Assembly: GCA_947625155.1 (NCBI GenBank)
Contig: CANQNG010000004.1
Span: forward strand, 62,001-126,000
DNA length: 64,000 bases
Reading direction: 5' to 3'
DNA from: an uncultured Clostridia bacterium
GTDB taxonomy: Bacteria; Bacillota; Clostridia; Oscillospirales; Ruminococcaceae
The position numbers and the translations under genes were made by a program. Position 1 is the stretch's first letter, and every line of letters begins with the position of its first letter. This document shows positions 7,826 to 16,572 of this stretch, piece by piece. Under the pieces are notes generated by a model. It worked only from the letters and a program-made list of their open reading frames with translations, was not told where the DNA came from and did not search any database.

Positions 7826-9278
7826 CATCGCCCTGCGCACGGGCGGGGATATTTATATCGGCGTGGTCGGACCTGTCCGCACGGGAAAGTCCACTCTCAT
7901 CAAGCGTTTCATGGAAGCCCTTGTGATCCCGAACATTGAAAGCGATTTCAAGAAAGAACGTGCCGTTGACGAACTGCCGCAGTCTGCTGCCGGAAAAACG
8001 ATCATGACCACCGAGCCAAAATTCATCCCCGAAGAAGCCGTTCCGGTGCATCTGGCGGACGGCGCACAGTTCCGGGCAAGGATGATCGACTGCGTGGGCT
8101 ACATCGTGCCAAGTGCTTTGGGGTACATAGAAAACGAAATGCCCCGCATGGTCATGACACCGTGGTTTGACGAGGAGATCCCGTTCAATATGGCTGCCGA
8201 GATCGGCACACAGAAAGTCATCACGGAACACGCAACGATCGGGCTTGTGGTGACAACGGACGGGAGCATTTCGGACATTCCCCGTGAGGAATACGCAGAA
8301 TGTGAGGAACGTGTCATAAGGGAATTGCAGGAGCTGGGAAAGCCCTTTGTGGTGCTGCTCAACTGCATCGACCCGACCTCGGAGTCTGCCCGGTCGCTTG
8401 CCTCACAAATGGCAGAAAATTATGGAACGAGCGTACTTCCGGTGAGCTGTCTGGAACTTTCGGAGGAGGATATTCGGGACATTCTCACGGCGCTGCTCTA
8501 CGCATTCCCTATCCGGGAAGTGAATTTCGCCATGCCGGGCTGGATCTCCATGCTCGAAAAGGGACACCCCGTCAAGCAGGAAGTGTTCAATGCGATCCGG
8601 GAGGCTGCACAAGGTCTGCAAACCGTAAAGGATGCCGCCGGACTTGCCGCCCCGATCTGCCAGTGCCGCTATGTCACCCGTGCGGAATCGACAGAGATCG
8701 ACCTGGGTTCGGGGACGGTGACGATCTCGGTCATGCTGGACGGGGCGCTGTTCTTCCAGATCCTCAGCGAGGCGACCGGGCTGGAGATCCGGGACGAGGG
8801 CGGACTGCTGGAGATCTTGCGGGAGCTGTGCGAGGTGAAGAAGCAGTACGCCCGGCTCGAACCTGCCCTCCGGGAAGTGGAGGCGACCGGCTACGGCATC
8901 GTGCTGCCGACCATGGACGAACTCAGCTTGGAAGAACCGGAGATCATCCGGCAGGGCGGCAAGTACGGTGTCCGCCTGAAAGCCTCTGCCCCGTCCATCC
9001 ACCTGATGAAAGCCGACATCACCACCACGGTCAGCCCCATCGTCGGCACGGAGAAGCAGAGCGAGGAGCTGGTGATGTACCTGTTACAGGGCTTTGAAGA
9101 GGACCCGGCACGTATCTGGGAGTCCAATATTTTCGGAAAGTCGCTGCATGAGCTGGTCAACGAGGGACTGCACAGCAAGCTCTACAAGATGCCCGTAGAA
9201 GCCCGCATGAAATTACAGGAAACGCTGGAACGTGTCATCAACGAGGGATGCAGCGGACTGATCTGCTTTATCCTGTAG
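7806..9278 (+). CDS. spoIVA: Stage IV sporulation protein A
   Basis: SpoIVA is the ATPase that polymerises on the outer forespore membrane as the base layer of the spore coat. The 490-residue product is close to the 492 of B. subtilis. The Walker A motif GPVRTGKST is near residue 20 and DCVGY near residue 96. The C-terminus ends CSGLICFIL, matching the hydrophobic membrane-anchoring tail of the family. ATG 7806 has AGAAGGAGG just upstream and overlaps the end of sipL. Transcription probably ends at the bidirectional hairpin near 9380. Confidence 0.97.
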   Translation: MKDIYSDIALRTGGDIYIGVVGPVRTGKSTLIKRFMEALVIPNIESDFKKERAVDELPQSAAGKTIMTTEPKFIPEEAVPVHLADGAQFRARMIDCVGYIVPSALGYIENEMPRMVMTPWFDEEIPFNMAAEIGTQKVITEHATIGLVVTTDGSISDIPREEYAECEERVIRELQELGKPFVVLLNCIDPTSESARSLASQMAENYGTSVLPVSCLELSEEDIRDILTALLYAFPIREVNFAMPGWISMLEKGHPVKQEVFNAIREAAQGLQTVKDAAGLAAPICQCRYVTRAESTEIDLGSGTVTISVMLDGALFFQILSEATGLEIRDEGGLLEILRELCEVKKQYARLEPALREVEATGYGIVLPTMDELSLEEPEIIRQGGKYGVRLKASAPSIHLMKADITTTVSPIVGTEKQSEELVMYLLQGFEEDPARIWESNIFGKSLHELVNEGLHSKLYKMPVEARMKLQETLERVINEGCSGLICFIL

Positions 9279-9292
9279 AAATTATCCTGAAA

Positions 9293-9367
9293 GCAAGCCG
9301 ACCTTTGCGGCGTAGCCGCATTGGGAGGCAAAATGGGAGCGCAGGCACTGCGCCGGCTTGCACGACT
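9293..9367. repeat. Inverted copy of variable-stem hairpin repeat
   Basis: GCAAGCCGACCTTTG, stem CGGC-GTA-GCCG, CATTGGGAGGC spans 9293-9329. A second small hairpin GCGCAGGCACTGCGC and GGCTTGCACGACTGA follow. This is the reverse orientation of the 1171 copy. It sits between the convergent ends of spoIVA and pheT. Confidence 0.85.
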
Positions 9368-9379
9368 GAAAGTATCGTA

Positions 9380-9409
9380 AAAGGAGTACCCATGGAAGGA
9401 TACTCCTTT
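9380..9409. terminator. Bidirectional terminator between spoIVA and pheT
   Basis: AAAGGAGTA (9380-9388) pairs with TACTCCTTT (9401-9409), extended by CC/GG, with A-rich sequence on one side and T-rich on the other. It is 8 bp from the pheT stop and can serve both converging genes. Confidence 0.75.
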
Positions 9410-9417
9410 ATTTACTG

Positions 9418-11823
9418 TTACAGCTCTCTCAGCTCTGCGCCAAGCTTTGTCAGTGCCTTAAGAACACGCTTCATGGCAGCATCTGCCTGTTCGTTGGTCA
9501 TGGTCTCTTCGGCATTGCGCATCACGATCTTGTAAGATACGCTCTTCTTTCCGGCTGCGATCTGTTCGCCCCGGTACACGTCGAACAGCTCCACCTTTTC
9601 GAGCGAACGTCCGACCGCTTCCCGAATGGCAGCTTCCAGCCCGGCGACCGGCAACTCCTCATCGCACACAAGGCTCAGGTCACGGGTCATTGCCGGGAAT
9701 TTCGGCAGCGGCTGGTAGGTGATCTCCTCCGTGGAGACCGCAAATACTGCCGGCACATCGAGCTTTGCCGCATAGCAGCGCACCCCGATGCCGTAAGTCT
9801 CCTGCACGACCGGATGGATCTCCCCGAAGATACCGAGCGCCGTATCGCCGCTCCATACCACGGCACTTCTGCCCGGATGGAAAGCGGACTTCTCGTCATA
9901 GGGGCAGTCCTCTCCGCACCGGGTAAAGCGCACATCCGGCACACCGAGTTTCCCGAGCAGCACTTCGAGCATGCCCTTGAGCGTGAAGAAGTCGCATCCG
10001 CCGCCGTACATCCCCACCGTCAGGCGGTGCGGTTCCGCAGGGAGCTTGCCTGTTTCGGTCGGCAGGTACTCCTTGCCGAGTTCAAACAGCCATGCCTGTG
10101 CGTTGCGGTGATTGTAATTCCCGGCAAGAATTTCCAGCATTCCCGGGAGCGTGGTCGTCTGCATGACACTGGTGTCCTCCCCGAGCGGATTGCGGATCGT
10201 GACGGTGTTCCGCAGTGCGGAATCCTCCGGGAGGCGGATCTTGTCGAACCACTTCGGGGAGATGAACGAGTAGGTCAGGATGCCGCTGCACCCCATGCCT
10301 GCCATGGTCTGTTCGATCGTGCGCAGGCATTTCTGTTCGGGGGTGAGGCTGCCGTCTGCCAAGCCTTTCATTTCGGTGGACGGGATGTTGTTGTAGCCGT
10401 AAATGCGTGCAACTTCCTCAGCAATATCTGCCGGGCGTTCCAAGTCGATGCGGAAAGAGGGCGCAATGCATTCCCCGTTCTCCACCCGGATGGAAAGGCT
10501 TTCCAGATAGCGCCGCATATCTTTTTCCGGGATGTCCGTGCCTAAAAATGCGTTGATCCATGCCGGGTCGAACGGGATGCGGTCCGGGGTCGGGTCAGAA
10601 TAATTGCAGTCAATGACCGTTCCCACCGGTTCGCCTGCCCCCAGTTCTTCCACGAGGGAGAACGCACGTTTCAGGGTGGTGAGCATGGACGTTTCGTCCA
10701 GCCCCTTTTCATAGCGGGCAGAAGCATCCGTGCGCATACCGAGTTTCTTTGCCGTGCGGCGCACCTGTACAGGCTCAAAATAGGCAGACTCAAACACCAC
10801 ATCCACGGTATCGTCCATGATACCGCTGTATTCGCCGCCCATGATCCCGGCAACGGCGATGGGCTTTTCGGCATCGGCGATGATGAGCATTTCCTCTGAA
10901 AGGGTACGCTCTACGCCGTCCAGCGTGGTGATCGTTTCCCCGGCTTTGGCATTGCGGACACAGATCTTACCGCCCTTGACAAAGCGCAGGTCGAAGGCAT
11001 GCATCGGCTGACCGTATTCGAGCATGACATAGTTGGTGATGTCCACCAGATTATTGATCGGGCGCACACCGCTTGCACGCAGGCGTTCCCGCATCCAGCG
11101 GGGCGAGGGCTGAATTTTCACATTGCGCACAAGCCCAGCAGCGTAGTGGGAGCATTTTTCTTTGTTCTGTATCTCGACTTGCAGGGTCTTGTGGATGTCC
11201 TCGTCCGAACCTGTGAAAGACGGCTCTTCCACGTGCAGCGGCACGTCAAAGGTCGCAGCAGCTTCCCTTGCCAGACCAATTACGGACAGGCAGTCGGGGC
11301 GGTTCGAGGTGATCTCAAATTCCACGGAAACGTCATCCACGCCCAGTGCCGATGCAATATCCTGCCCCGGTACGCAGTCCTCTTCAATGACAAACACGGC
11401 ATCCGGGTCGGCATACGGGAAATCGTGTACCGTCAGCCCCAGTGTCGCCAGCCCGCAGAACATACCGTCGCTCTGCACACCACGAACTTTTGCCTTCTTG
11501 ATCGTCATGGACTCGCTGCCCTCGTGGACGGTCGTGCCGGGGGTCGCCACCGGGACCAGATCGCCGGGCTTGACGTTTTTCGCATTGGTGACGATCTGCA
11601 CGGGGGCTTCGCCGCCCATGTCCACCTGACACACGAAGAGCGCATCGGCATTTTCGTGCGGCTGCTTCTCCAGAATTTTCCCGACCACGATCCCCTGCAG
11701 GGCATCTGCCTCACAGGTGAACGCTTCGACTTTTGAGCCGCTCATTGTCATAGCGGCGCAGAATTCTTTCGGTGTGACATGGGTATCCACATAGTCCGAA
11801 AGCCATCTCAATGATAGATCCAT
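9418..11823 (-). CDS. pheT: Phenylalanine--tRNA ligase beta subunit
   Basis: This is the beta subunit of the alpha2-beta2 PheRS that charges tRNA-Phe. The 801 residues match the bacterial long form. The N-terminus MDLSLRWLSDYV is typical. It is followed by an EMAP/tRNA-binding OB fold (about 40-150, with IVTNAKNV), the B3/B4 editing domain, the B5 domain and a C-terminal ferredoxin-fold anticodon-binding domain (PKFPAMTRDLSLV). A good AGGAGG site precedes the ATG. It is the last gene of a T-box-controlled operon but is separated from pheS by five unrelated small genes, which is unusual. Confidence 0.97.
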   Translation of the reverse strand: MDLSLRWLSDYVDTHVTPKEFCAAMTMSGSKVEAFTCEADALQGIVVGKILEKQPHENADALFVCQVDMGGEAPVQIVTNAKNVKPGDLVPVATPGTTVHEGSESMTIKKAKVRGVQSDGMFCGLATLGLTVHDFPYADPDAVFVIEEDCVPGQDIASALGVDDVSVEFEITSNRPDCLSVIGLAREAAATFDVPLHVEEPSFTGSDEDIHKTLQVEIQNKEKCSHYAAGLVRNVKIQPSPRWMRERLRASGVRPINNLVDITNYVMLEYGQPMHAFDLRFVKGGKICVRNAKAGETITTLDGVERTLSEEMLIIADAEKPIAVAGIMGGEYSGIMDDTVDVVFESAYFEPVQVRRTAKKLGMRTDASARYEKGLDETSMLTTLKRAFSLVEELGAGEPVGTVIDCNYSDPTPDRIPFDPAWINAFLGTDIPEKDMRRYLESLSIRVENGECIAPSFRIDLERPADIAEEVARIYGYNNIPSTEMKGLADGSLTPEQKCLRTIEQTMAGMGCSGILTYSFISPKWFDKIRLPEDSALRNTVTIRNPLGEDTSVMQTTTLPGMLEILAGNYNHRNAQAWLFELGKEYLPTETGKLPAEPHRLTVGMYGGGCDFFTLKGMLEVLLGKLGVPDVRFTRCGEDCPYDEKSAFHPGRSAVVWSGDTALGIFGEIHPVVQETYGIGVRCYAAKLDVPAVFAVSTEEITYQPLPKFPAMTRDLSLVCDEELPVAGLEAAIREAVGRSLEKVELFDVYRGEQIAAGKKSVSYKIVMRNAEETMTNEQADAAMKRVLKALTKLGAELREL

Positions 11824-11850
11824 AGGTATTACCTCCTGATAATGATAGTA

Positions 11851-12372
11851 CTAGTCCGTTGGTGTCTGCGGGGCGATCTTGGCAAGGATCTGCTGTTTGC
11901 GCTCCGGTGTCATTTCACGCAGGCGCAGCAGCCGCACCCGCAGCGTTTGCAGCTCTCCGGCGGCATCCCATATCCGGATGAGCATCTGCGGCGTATCAAT
12001 GGTAAAATTCGCCGGGAACTCGATCGACGAGATATGCGCCCAGTTCAGCAGCATCTGTTGATCGCCATCCGCAGCGAACAGGTAGCTGTCCATCAGCCAG
12101 AGCGTGCCGCAGACCCGTTCGGCAGCGGCAAATTCCCGCTCCAGATCTGCCCGTTCCTCCGGCGGCATCTGCCGGACGGTCATTTTTACAAAGTAATAAA
12201 GGCGGAAATTGGCGAACAGCATCCAGCCAAGTCCTGCCAGTGTCACCGCACCAAGTATGAGAAAGATGACCGACTCTTCCGAATAGACTGCGAAAAACAG
12301 CAAGATCAGCTCTAAAAACCCGAACACGATGAGATATTTGATGCTGTTTCGTATACAGCTCCGTCTGCTCAC
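11851..12372 (-). CDS. Small two-TM protein, paralogue 5 of the pheS-pheT insert; start uncertain
   Basis: I do not recognise a named family. The 173-residue frame has two hydrophobic segments (YLIVFGFLELILLFFAVY and VIFLILGAVTLAGLGWMLF). A cytosolic domain follows with LWLMDSYLFA, the weakest form of the YLLxDYLyvP motif shared by the five genes in this operon. The only start in this frame is GTG 12372, with a poor Shine-Dalgarno. A strong AAGGAGG (12413-12407) sits nine bases before an ATG at 12397 that is in another frame, and its first residues (MRTRHLYNGEQTELYTKQ) would make a plausible N-terminus. A one-base frameshift near 12335-12370 may therefore be present. It is 27 bp before pheT. 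Confidence 0.6.
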   Translation of the reverse strand: MSRRSCIRNSIKYLIVFGFLELILLFFAVYSEESVIFLILGAVTLAGLGWMLFANFRLYYFVKMTVRQMPPEERADLEREFAAAERVCGTLWLMDSYLFAADGDQQMLLNWAHISSIEFPANFTIDTPQMLIRIWDAAGELQTLRVRLLRLREMTPERKQQILAKIAPQTPTD

Positions 12373-12424
12373 CGTTATAAAGATGCCTTGTGCGCATCAC
12401 AGTCCACCTCCTTGTCATGCTTAT

Positions 12425-13108
12425 TTAGCTGCTGTAGTAATATATGGTCTCGGCATTTTCTTTTTCGGCGTTTTCTTTTTCTCTTCTTTTTCTTTCCAAT
12501 TTTTCATGAAACAGGATCCTGAGTGCCTCTGTTTTCCTTTTCTCCCACTTCTGGTTGAATTCCGGCAGTGTGCGGATAAAGGCAGGCATCTGTTTCAGGG
12601 CGATGTAGTTCTTGTAACCGTCCTTTTCTTCGAGAATGGCGAAGTTCCGGCTCTTTCCCGGCGGGACACCGTAAGACCACTGTTTCGTTTCCCTGAGCGG
12701 GATAAGGATGCGCTCCTGCTTCACGTAAAGATATTTGCGCAGCAGATAGAGCTTCCCGAATTCCGGCTCTGTGAGGGAGATCTCTTCCTGCAAGACAAAG
12801 AGTTCGTCAGCGCTCAGGTCTTTTAGACGTTCCTTTCGCTTCCGGTACAGCTTTTCAGCGGTCTGCATCTGCGCCACGGTCACAAAGACAAAGAGCAGGA
12901 ACAGCCCCACACAAATGGCAAAGAGCAGCATATTCACCCAAGGGGTCTCCTTTCCGTCCGTGTTGGCATATATCACACAGATCGCTGAAAACCCGAACAC
13001 CACGACCAGCCCGGAGATCACTTTCACCGCCATCGATAGGCGAAATTTCCATTTCTGTGGGGCAAGCTGCCGGTAGAGGGAGCATCCCATTTTTTCGTCA
13101 TCCTGCAT
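12425..13108 (-). CDS. Small two-TM protein, paralogue 4 of the pheS-pheT insert
   Basis: This is a 227-residue protein of unknown function. It has a short N-terminus with RQLAPQKWKFRL, shared with the next upstream paralogue (RQLAPKRTHMLR). Two TM helices (AVKVISGLVVVFGFSAIC; WVNMLLFAICVGLFLLFVF) are followed by the family core LYLLRKYLYVKQERILIPL and a basic, coiled C-terminal tail rich in K, R and E. ATG 13108 is preferred because AAAGGAG is nine bases upstream; it overlaps the end of the preceding gene by 11 bp, so translation is probably coupled. The cytosolic part may be a PH-like fold, but that is a guess. Confidence 0.75.
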   Translation of the reverse strand: MQDDEKMGCSLYRQLAPQKWKFRLSMAVKVISGLVVVFGFSAICVIYANTDGKETPWVNMLLFAICVGLFLLFVFVTVAQMQTAEKLYRKRKERLKDLSADELFVLQEEISLTEPEFGKLYLLRKYLYVKQERILIPLRETKQWSYGVPPGKSRNFAILEEKDGYKNYIALKQMPAFIRTLPEFNQKWEKRKTEALRILFHEKLERKRREKENAEKENAETIYYYSS

Positions 13109-13727
13109 CCGCATCCGCTCCTTTCCGCAGCAGGTATGCCTTTTTCCGTTCCTGCAGCATCTCATTAAAATGTGCATAGTCCCTGCAAAAGGCACGGTAT
13201 TGCTTCACTTTCACGTACTGCGCCACACTGCCGTCCTGCCGTATCACGGCGACTTTGGGTTCATACCGGAGCGGAAAGACCCGGATCTCGGAAAATTCTG
13301 GATACCCGATCAGCAAGCCTGCCTCCGGTGCGCAGAGGTAGTCTGTCAGCAGATAGAACGTCCCGAAATAACACACCGCCTGTCCGATCTCCTGTTCGAG
13401 AGCGGCAAGCTGCTCCCGGGTAATCCTCGACAGCTTTTGCTGCCTTGTGTCACGCTCGTCCCGTGCCTGTCGGAACATGACCGGAGCAGCCGGGATGCCG
13501 ATGGCAAGGAACAGCCCTGCACCGGCGAACAGCGGCAGTACGCCTGCTGCCGTGACACGGTGCGTATGCAGCCCGTAAAAGCTCATGCCAAGAAGGAAGC
13601 ACGGCATGATAACAGCCAGCCATAGTATTTTCAGGGAAACACGCAGCATATGCGTGCGCTTCGGGGCAAGCTGCCGGGCAAGTCTCTCCCCCGGTGACCG
13701 TTCCGCATTGCGGGGCGTAAGTCTCAT
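13098..13727 (-). CDS. Small two-TM protein, paralogue 3 of the pheS-pheT insert
   Basis: This is a 209-residue protein of unknown function. The N-terminus carries LARQLAPKRTHMLR, then two TM helices (ILWLAVIMPCFLLGMSFYGL; VLPLFAGAGLFLAIGIPAA). The core motif FYLLTDYLCAPEAGLLIGY lies at about residues 117-135, followed by beta-rich sequence ending with an ERKKAYLLRK tail like that of paralogue 4. Its ATG overlaps the previous stop as ATGA, a strong sign of translational coupling. The order and overlaps place it firmly inside the pheS-pheT operon. Confidence 0.78.
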   Translation of the reverse strand: MRLTPRNAERSPGERLARQLAPKRTHMLRVSLKILWLAVIMPCFLLGMSFYGLHTHRVTAAGVLPLFAGAGLFLAIGIPAAPVMFRQARDERDTRQQKLSRITREQLAALEQEIGQAVCYFGTFYLLTDYLCAPEAGLLIGYPEFSEIRVFPLRYEPKVAVIRQDGSVAQYVKVKQYRAFCRDYAHFNEMLQERKKAYLLRKGADADAG

Positions 13728-14275
13728 GATACGCTCCTGTTCCGTGCGGAGACCGCCTTCTGCTGCAAAGCGGTCTGAAATCGCTTTTCATCGAACGCTT
13801 CCAGTTTTTGTATCATCGTCTTGTAACGCTTGTGTCCGCAGTGAAACACAAGCTGCACATCCGTTGTGACATTTCCGATACCGTGCCATGACTTCACACT
13901 GATCTTTTCAAGCTTTGCATACGGCACGAGCAGAAAATACTGCGGTGCGAACACATAGTCCTCCAGCAGATAGACCGAACCGCCCCATGCCTTTGCCATG
14001 CCGAGCTGTACGTCCAGATCGCCGCCCATTGTCTGCAATTGCCGCACCAGAGCAGCACATTTCACACTGAGATACACCGCCCTGACGAGCCAGACACCAA
14101 CAAGGAACAGCAGCACTTTCAGCCATGCCATCATGCCCGGTCTGTCCCACAGAGCGAACATCATACATCCCGCTGCGGTCATGACCAGCGCAGGGATCCA
14201 CAGACCACGCAGCACCCGGTAGAGCAGCCCTTTCTGACACAGGGCAATGCAGATCTCATCATCAAATCGTATCAT
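13724..14275 (-). CDS. Small two-TM protein, paralogue 2 of the pheS-pheT insert
   Basis: This is a 183-residue protein of unknown function. TM helices are at about residues 24-44 (GLWIPALVMTAAGCMMFALW) and 50-70 (WLKVLLFLVGVWLVRAVYLS). The core VYLLEDYVFAPQYFLLVPY is at about residues 102-120, followed by a short beta-rich region that mentions YKTMIQKLEAF before the C-terminus. The start overlaps the preceding gene by 14 bp. Compared with its neighbours it lacks the long charged tail. Confidence 0.78.
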   Translation of the reverse strand: MIRFDDEICIALCQKGLLYRVLRGLWIPALVMTAAGCMMFALWDRPGMMAWLKVLLFLVGVWLVRAVYLSVKCAALVRQLQTMGGDLDVQLGMAKAWGGSVYLLEDYVFAPQYFLLVPYAKLEKISVKSWHGIGNVTTDVQLVFHCGHKRYKTMIQKLEAFDEKRFQTALQQKAVSARNRSVS

Positions 14276-14870
14276 CGTCTATTTTCTCCCCGGCATGCAG
14301 CGCAGACGCATGTTGTTTGCGGGCATCCAGTTCCTCTACGAATGCATCCAGATGCTGAAGATATTTTTTCCACTGGACAACATTGACCTTATACTGACAG
14401 CCGTCCGGTTCGCTGATATTGACCCATGCACTGTCCGGCAAGCCGTTCGTGCTGTGACGGACGGTCTGCCACATCCCGATCTGGTCATAGGGGAGCAGCA
14501 GTCTTTCTTTCGGGACGTAGAGATAGTCCTGCAGCAGGTAAAAGGTCTTGAACCGCTTTTCGGCAAGCGAGATCTCATCTTCCAGCCGTTCAAAGTCGGC
14601 ATCGGTCAATCCGGCAATGTGTGCGGCACGGTGGGCAGCACGCTGCCGGCTGCGCTGCATGCTCCTGCGCTCCGCCCAGACCAGCAGAACGCTCGAACCG
14701 ATCGCCAGCACCACCATGAACGTCATGCCGCCCCGGTCGCCGTCCTCGTACATCGCATAAGCGCCCAACAGACAGAACGCCACGAGCAGCACCACGCAGA
14801 AGCCTGCTATCGCAGGACCCATGCGCTCCGAAAATTTCCGGGAAGAAAGATGCTTTTGCAGCCGGTTCAT
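14262..14870 (-). CDS. Small two-TM protein, paralogue 1 of the pheS-pheT insert
   Basis: This is a 202-residue protein of unknown function, the first gene after pheS and overlapping it as ATGA. TM helices are near residues 18-40 and 48-65. A basic loop ([17 protein letters not shown]) follows, then [20 protein letters not shown] and the clearest version of the family core, [19 protein letters not shown]. The helix before the core (LSADELFVLQEEISLTE in paralogue 4, ITREQLAALEQEIGQA in paralogue 3) is also shared. The common ancestry of at least four of the five is visible by eye. Confidence 0.8.
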   Translation of the reverse strand: MNRLQKHLSSRKFSERMGPAIAGFCVVLLVAFCLLGAYAMYEDGDRGGMTFMVVLAIGSSVLLVWAERRSMQRSRQRAAHRAAHIAGLTDADFERLEDEISLAEKRFKTFYLLQDYLYVPKERLLLPYDQIGMWQTVRHSTNGLPDSAWVNISEPDGCQYKVNVVQWKKYLQHLDAFVEELDARKQHASALHAGEKIDDDTI

Positions 14871-15889
14871 CGGAACTGCTCCAGAAAGCGCATATCGTTC
14901 TCGAACAGCAGCCGCATATCCGAGATGTTATACCGCCGCATTGCCACACGCTCCAGCCCAAGCCCGAATGCGAACCCGGAATACACACTGCTGTCAATGC
15001 CGCAGCCTTCCAGTACTTTCGGGTGTACCATGCCTGCACCGAGCAGCTCGATATAGCCCTCGCCTTTGCAGACCCGGCAGCCTTTCCCGTGACAGCTAAA
15101 GCACATCACATCCACTTCCGCAGACGGTTCGGTGAACGGGAAATGGTGCGGTCTCAGGCGGATCTTGCAGTCCTCGCCGTACAGCCGCCGCATGAGCAGC
15201 TCCAGCGTACCCTTGAGGTCTGCCATGGTGATGCCCTTGTCCACCACAAGCCCCTCGATCTGGTGGAACAGCGGCGAATGTGTCGCATCCACGGCATCCG
15301 AACGGTACACCCGCCCCGGCGAAATGATGCGGATCGGCGGCTTCTGGTGTTCCATGACGTGTACCTGCACCGAAGAAGTCTGTGTGCGCAGCAAGATCTG
15401 GTCGGTGATGTAGAACGTGTCCTGCGTATCTCGTGCAGGATGGTCGGGGGGGAGGTTCAGCGCCTCAAAATTGTAGTAGTCGTACTCCACTTCCGGACCG
15501 TCCGCAACGGAAAAGCCCATGCCGAGAAAGATCTCCTTGATCTCGTTCTCCACGGTCTGCAGGGGGTGCAGTCTGCCGACGGGGGGCTTTGTGCCGGGCA
15601 TGGTCACATCGACCGTTTCGGCAGCCATGCGGGCATTCTGTGCGGCATTGCGGAGGGCTTCGGTCTTTTCAGAGAGCAAGGTCTCGATGTCGGAACGGAC
15701 TTTGTTGGCAAGCTGCCCCATTTTCGGGCGTTCCTCTGCGGAGAGTTTCCCCATCTGCTTGAGGATGCCGGAAAGTTCGCTCTTCTTGCCAAGCACCCGG
15801 ACACGCAGTTCTTCCAGCGCTTTCAGGTCAGCGGCGGCGGAGATCGCTTCTTTCGCCTTTTCTTCGATCTGTCTGAGTTGTTCTTTCAT
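14867..15889 (-). CDS. pheS: Phenylalanine--tRNA ligase alpha subunit
   Basis: This is the catalytic alpha subunit of PheRS (class II synthetase core). The 340 residues fit the family. The N-terminal coiled coil (about 1-90, [19 protein letters not shown]) binds tRNA. The class II motifs follow: motif 2 region ([20 protein letters not shown]) and motif 3 ([18 protein letters not shown]). A candidate Cys pair region [16 protein letters not shown] lies between them, as in many PheS. It is the first gene of the operon, directly after a Phe T-box leader, and its stop overlaps the first small membrane gene. Confidence 0.97.
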   Translation of the reverse strand: MKEQLRQIEEKAKEAISAAADLKALEELRVRVLGKKSELSGILKQMGKLSAEERPKMGQLANKVRSDIETLLSEKTEALRNAAQNARMAAETVDVTMPGTKPPVGRLHPLQTVENEIKEIFLGMGFSVADGPEVEYDYYNFEALNLPPDHPARDTQDTFYITDQILLRTQTSSVQVHVMEHQKPPIRIISPGRVYRSDAVDATHSPLFHQIEGLVVDKGITMADLKGTLELLMRRLYGEDCKIRLRPHHFPFTEPSAEVDVMCFSCHGKGCRVCKGEGYIELLGAGMVHPKVLEGCGIDSSVYSGFAFGLGLERVAMRRYNISDMRLLFENDMRFLEQFR

Positions 15890-15896
15890 GTTCTCA

Positions 15897-16160
15897 CCTC
15901 ATATAGTCATATAGAATTGAAAAAAATACGGCTCACCCAAACGGGACAAGCCGTACTTGTTCTACCACCCATTGGACAGGAGCCAGCACTCCCTTTGTCC
16001 TTAATGCGGACAAGACATCGCCGCTTACCACCCCGCAGGGCTTCGGCTGCGCCACTCGTGAGTGAATTTCACCGCCCTGTCCTGCGGTACACTTCCAGCA
16101 AGCGTGTACCTCTCTGGCGCAGGGGAACGGGCAGCTACTCTCTCAGTCATCATGTTATCT
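15897..16160 (-). ncRNA. T-box leader (tRNA-Phe responsive) of pheS operon
   Basis: Reading the minus strand from about 16159, the leader has an AGAGAG segment and a long stem region with a candidate Phe specifier UUC (16066-16064, in GTGAAATTCACTC). A T-box-like TGGGTGGTAGAAC at 15973-15961 contains UGGU (15967-15964), which is complementary to a 3' ACCA end. A terminator follows with stem TACGGCT/AGCCGTA (15955-15927) and seven T residues. Uncharged tRNA-Phe should favour the antiterminator and switch on pheS, the five membrane genes and pheT together. The specifier placement is by eye. Confidence 0.85.
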
Positions 16161-16165
16161 ATTCT

Positions 16166-16194
16166 ATTATACCGCAAACGGAATGAAAAAGCAA
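16166..16194 (-). promoter_or_regulatory. Sigma-A promoter of pheS T-box leader
   Basis: On the minus strand, TTGCTT (16194-16189), 17 bp, TATAAT (16171-16166). Transcription would start near 16159, giving a leader of about 270 nt before the pheS ATG, a normal length for a T-box. Confidence 0.85.
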
Positions 16195-16228
16195 GTCTTT
16201 TTTCAAATAAAAGCGGCGGCAGGCTGCC

Positions 16229-16257
16229 TTGACAAGTAAAGGTATATTTGCTATAAT
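16229..16257 (+). promoter_or_regulatory. Sigma-A promoter of DUF1294 gene
   Basis: TTGACA (16229-16234), 17 bp ending TTTGC, TATAAT (16252-16257), just 17 bp before the ATG at 16274. It would serve the three-gene run DUF1294 - CPBP protease - SDR. Confidence 0.85.
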
Positions 16258-16273
16258 AAAAGGGGGTGATGCC

Positions 16274-16561
16274 ATGCCGTTGTATCAGATCGCTGCTCTG
16301 TTCCAGCTCGGGATGGGGCTGGTCGCTTTTGTCTGCTACGGACGGGACAAAGCCCTTGCCCGGCGGCATAAATGGCGCATCCCGGAGAAAACATTGCTCC
16401 TGCTCGGCTTCTGCGGCGGCAGTATCGGCGCACTTGCTGGTATGCTGCTGTTCCGGCATAAAACAAAGCACTGGTATTTCTGGCTGGTCGGTCTGGCAGG
16501 ACTGCTGTGGCAGACCGGGCTGACGGGGTATCTGTTCCTGCACGGGCAGGGCATTATTTGA
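16274..16561 (+). CDS. DUF1294 family small membrane protein
   Basis: This is a 95-residue integral membrane protein of the DUF1294 family, with unknown function. It shows the conserved pattern YGRDKALARRHKWRIPE followed by LLLLGFCGGSIGALAGMLLF and RHKTKHWYF, typical of the family. Three hydrophobic segments are visible. ATG 16274 follows a GGGGGTGAT ribosome site. It is 11 bp upstream of the CPBP protease gene and probably cotranscribed with it. Confidence 0.9.
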   Translation: MPLYQIAALFQLGMGLVAFVCYGRDKALARRHKWRIPEKTLLLLGFCGGSIGALAGMLLFRHKTKHWYFWLVGLAGLLWQTGLTGYLFLHGQGII

Positions 16562-16572
16562 GGAGGTCATTT

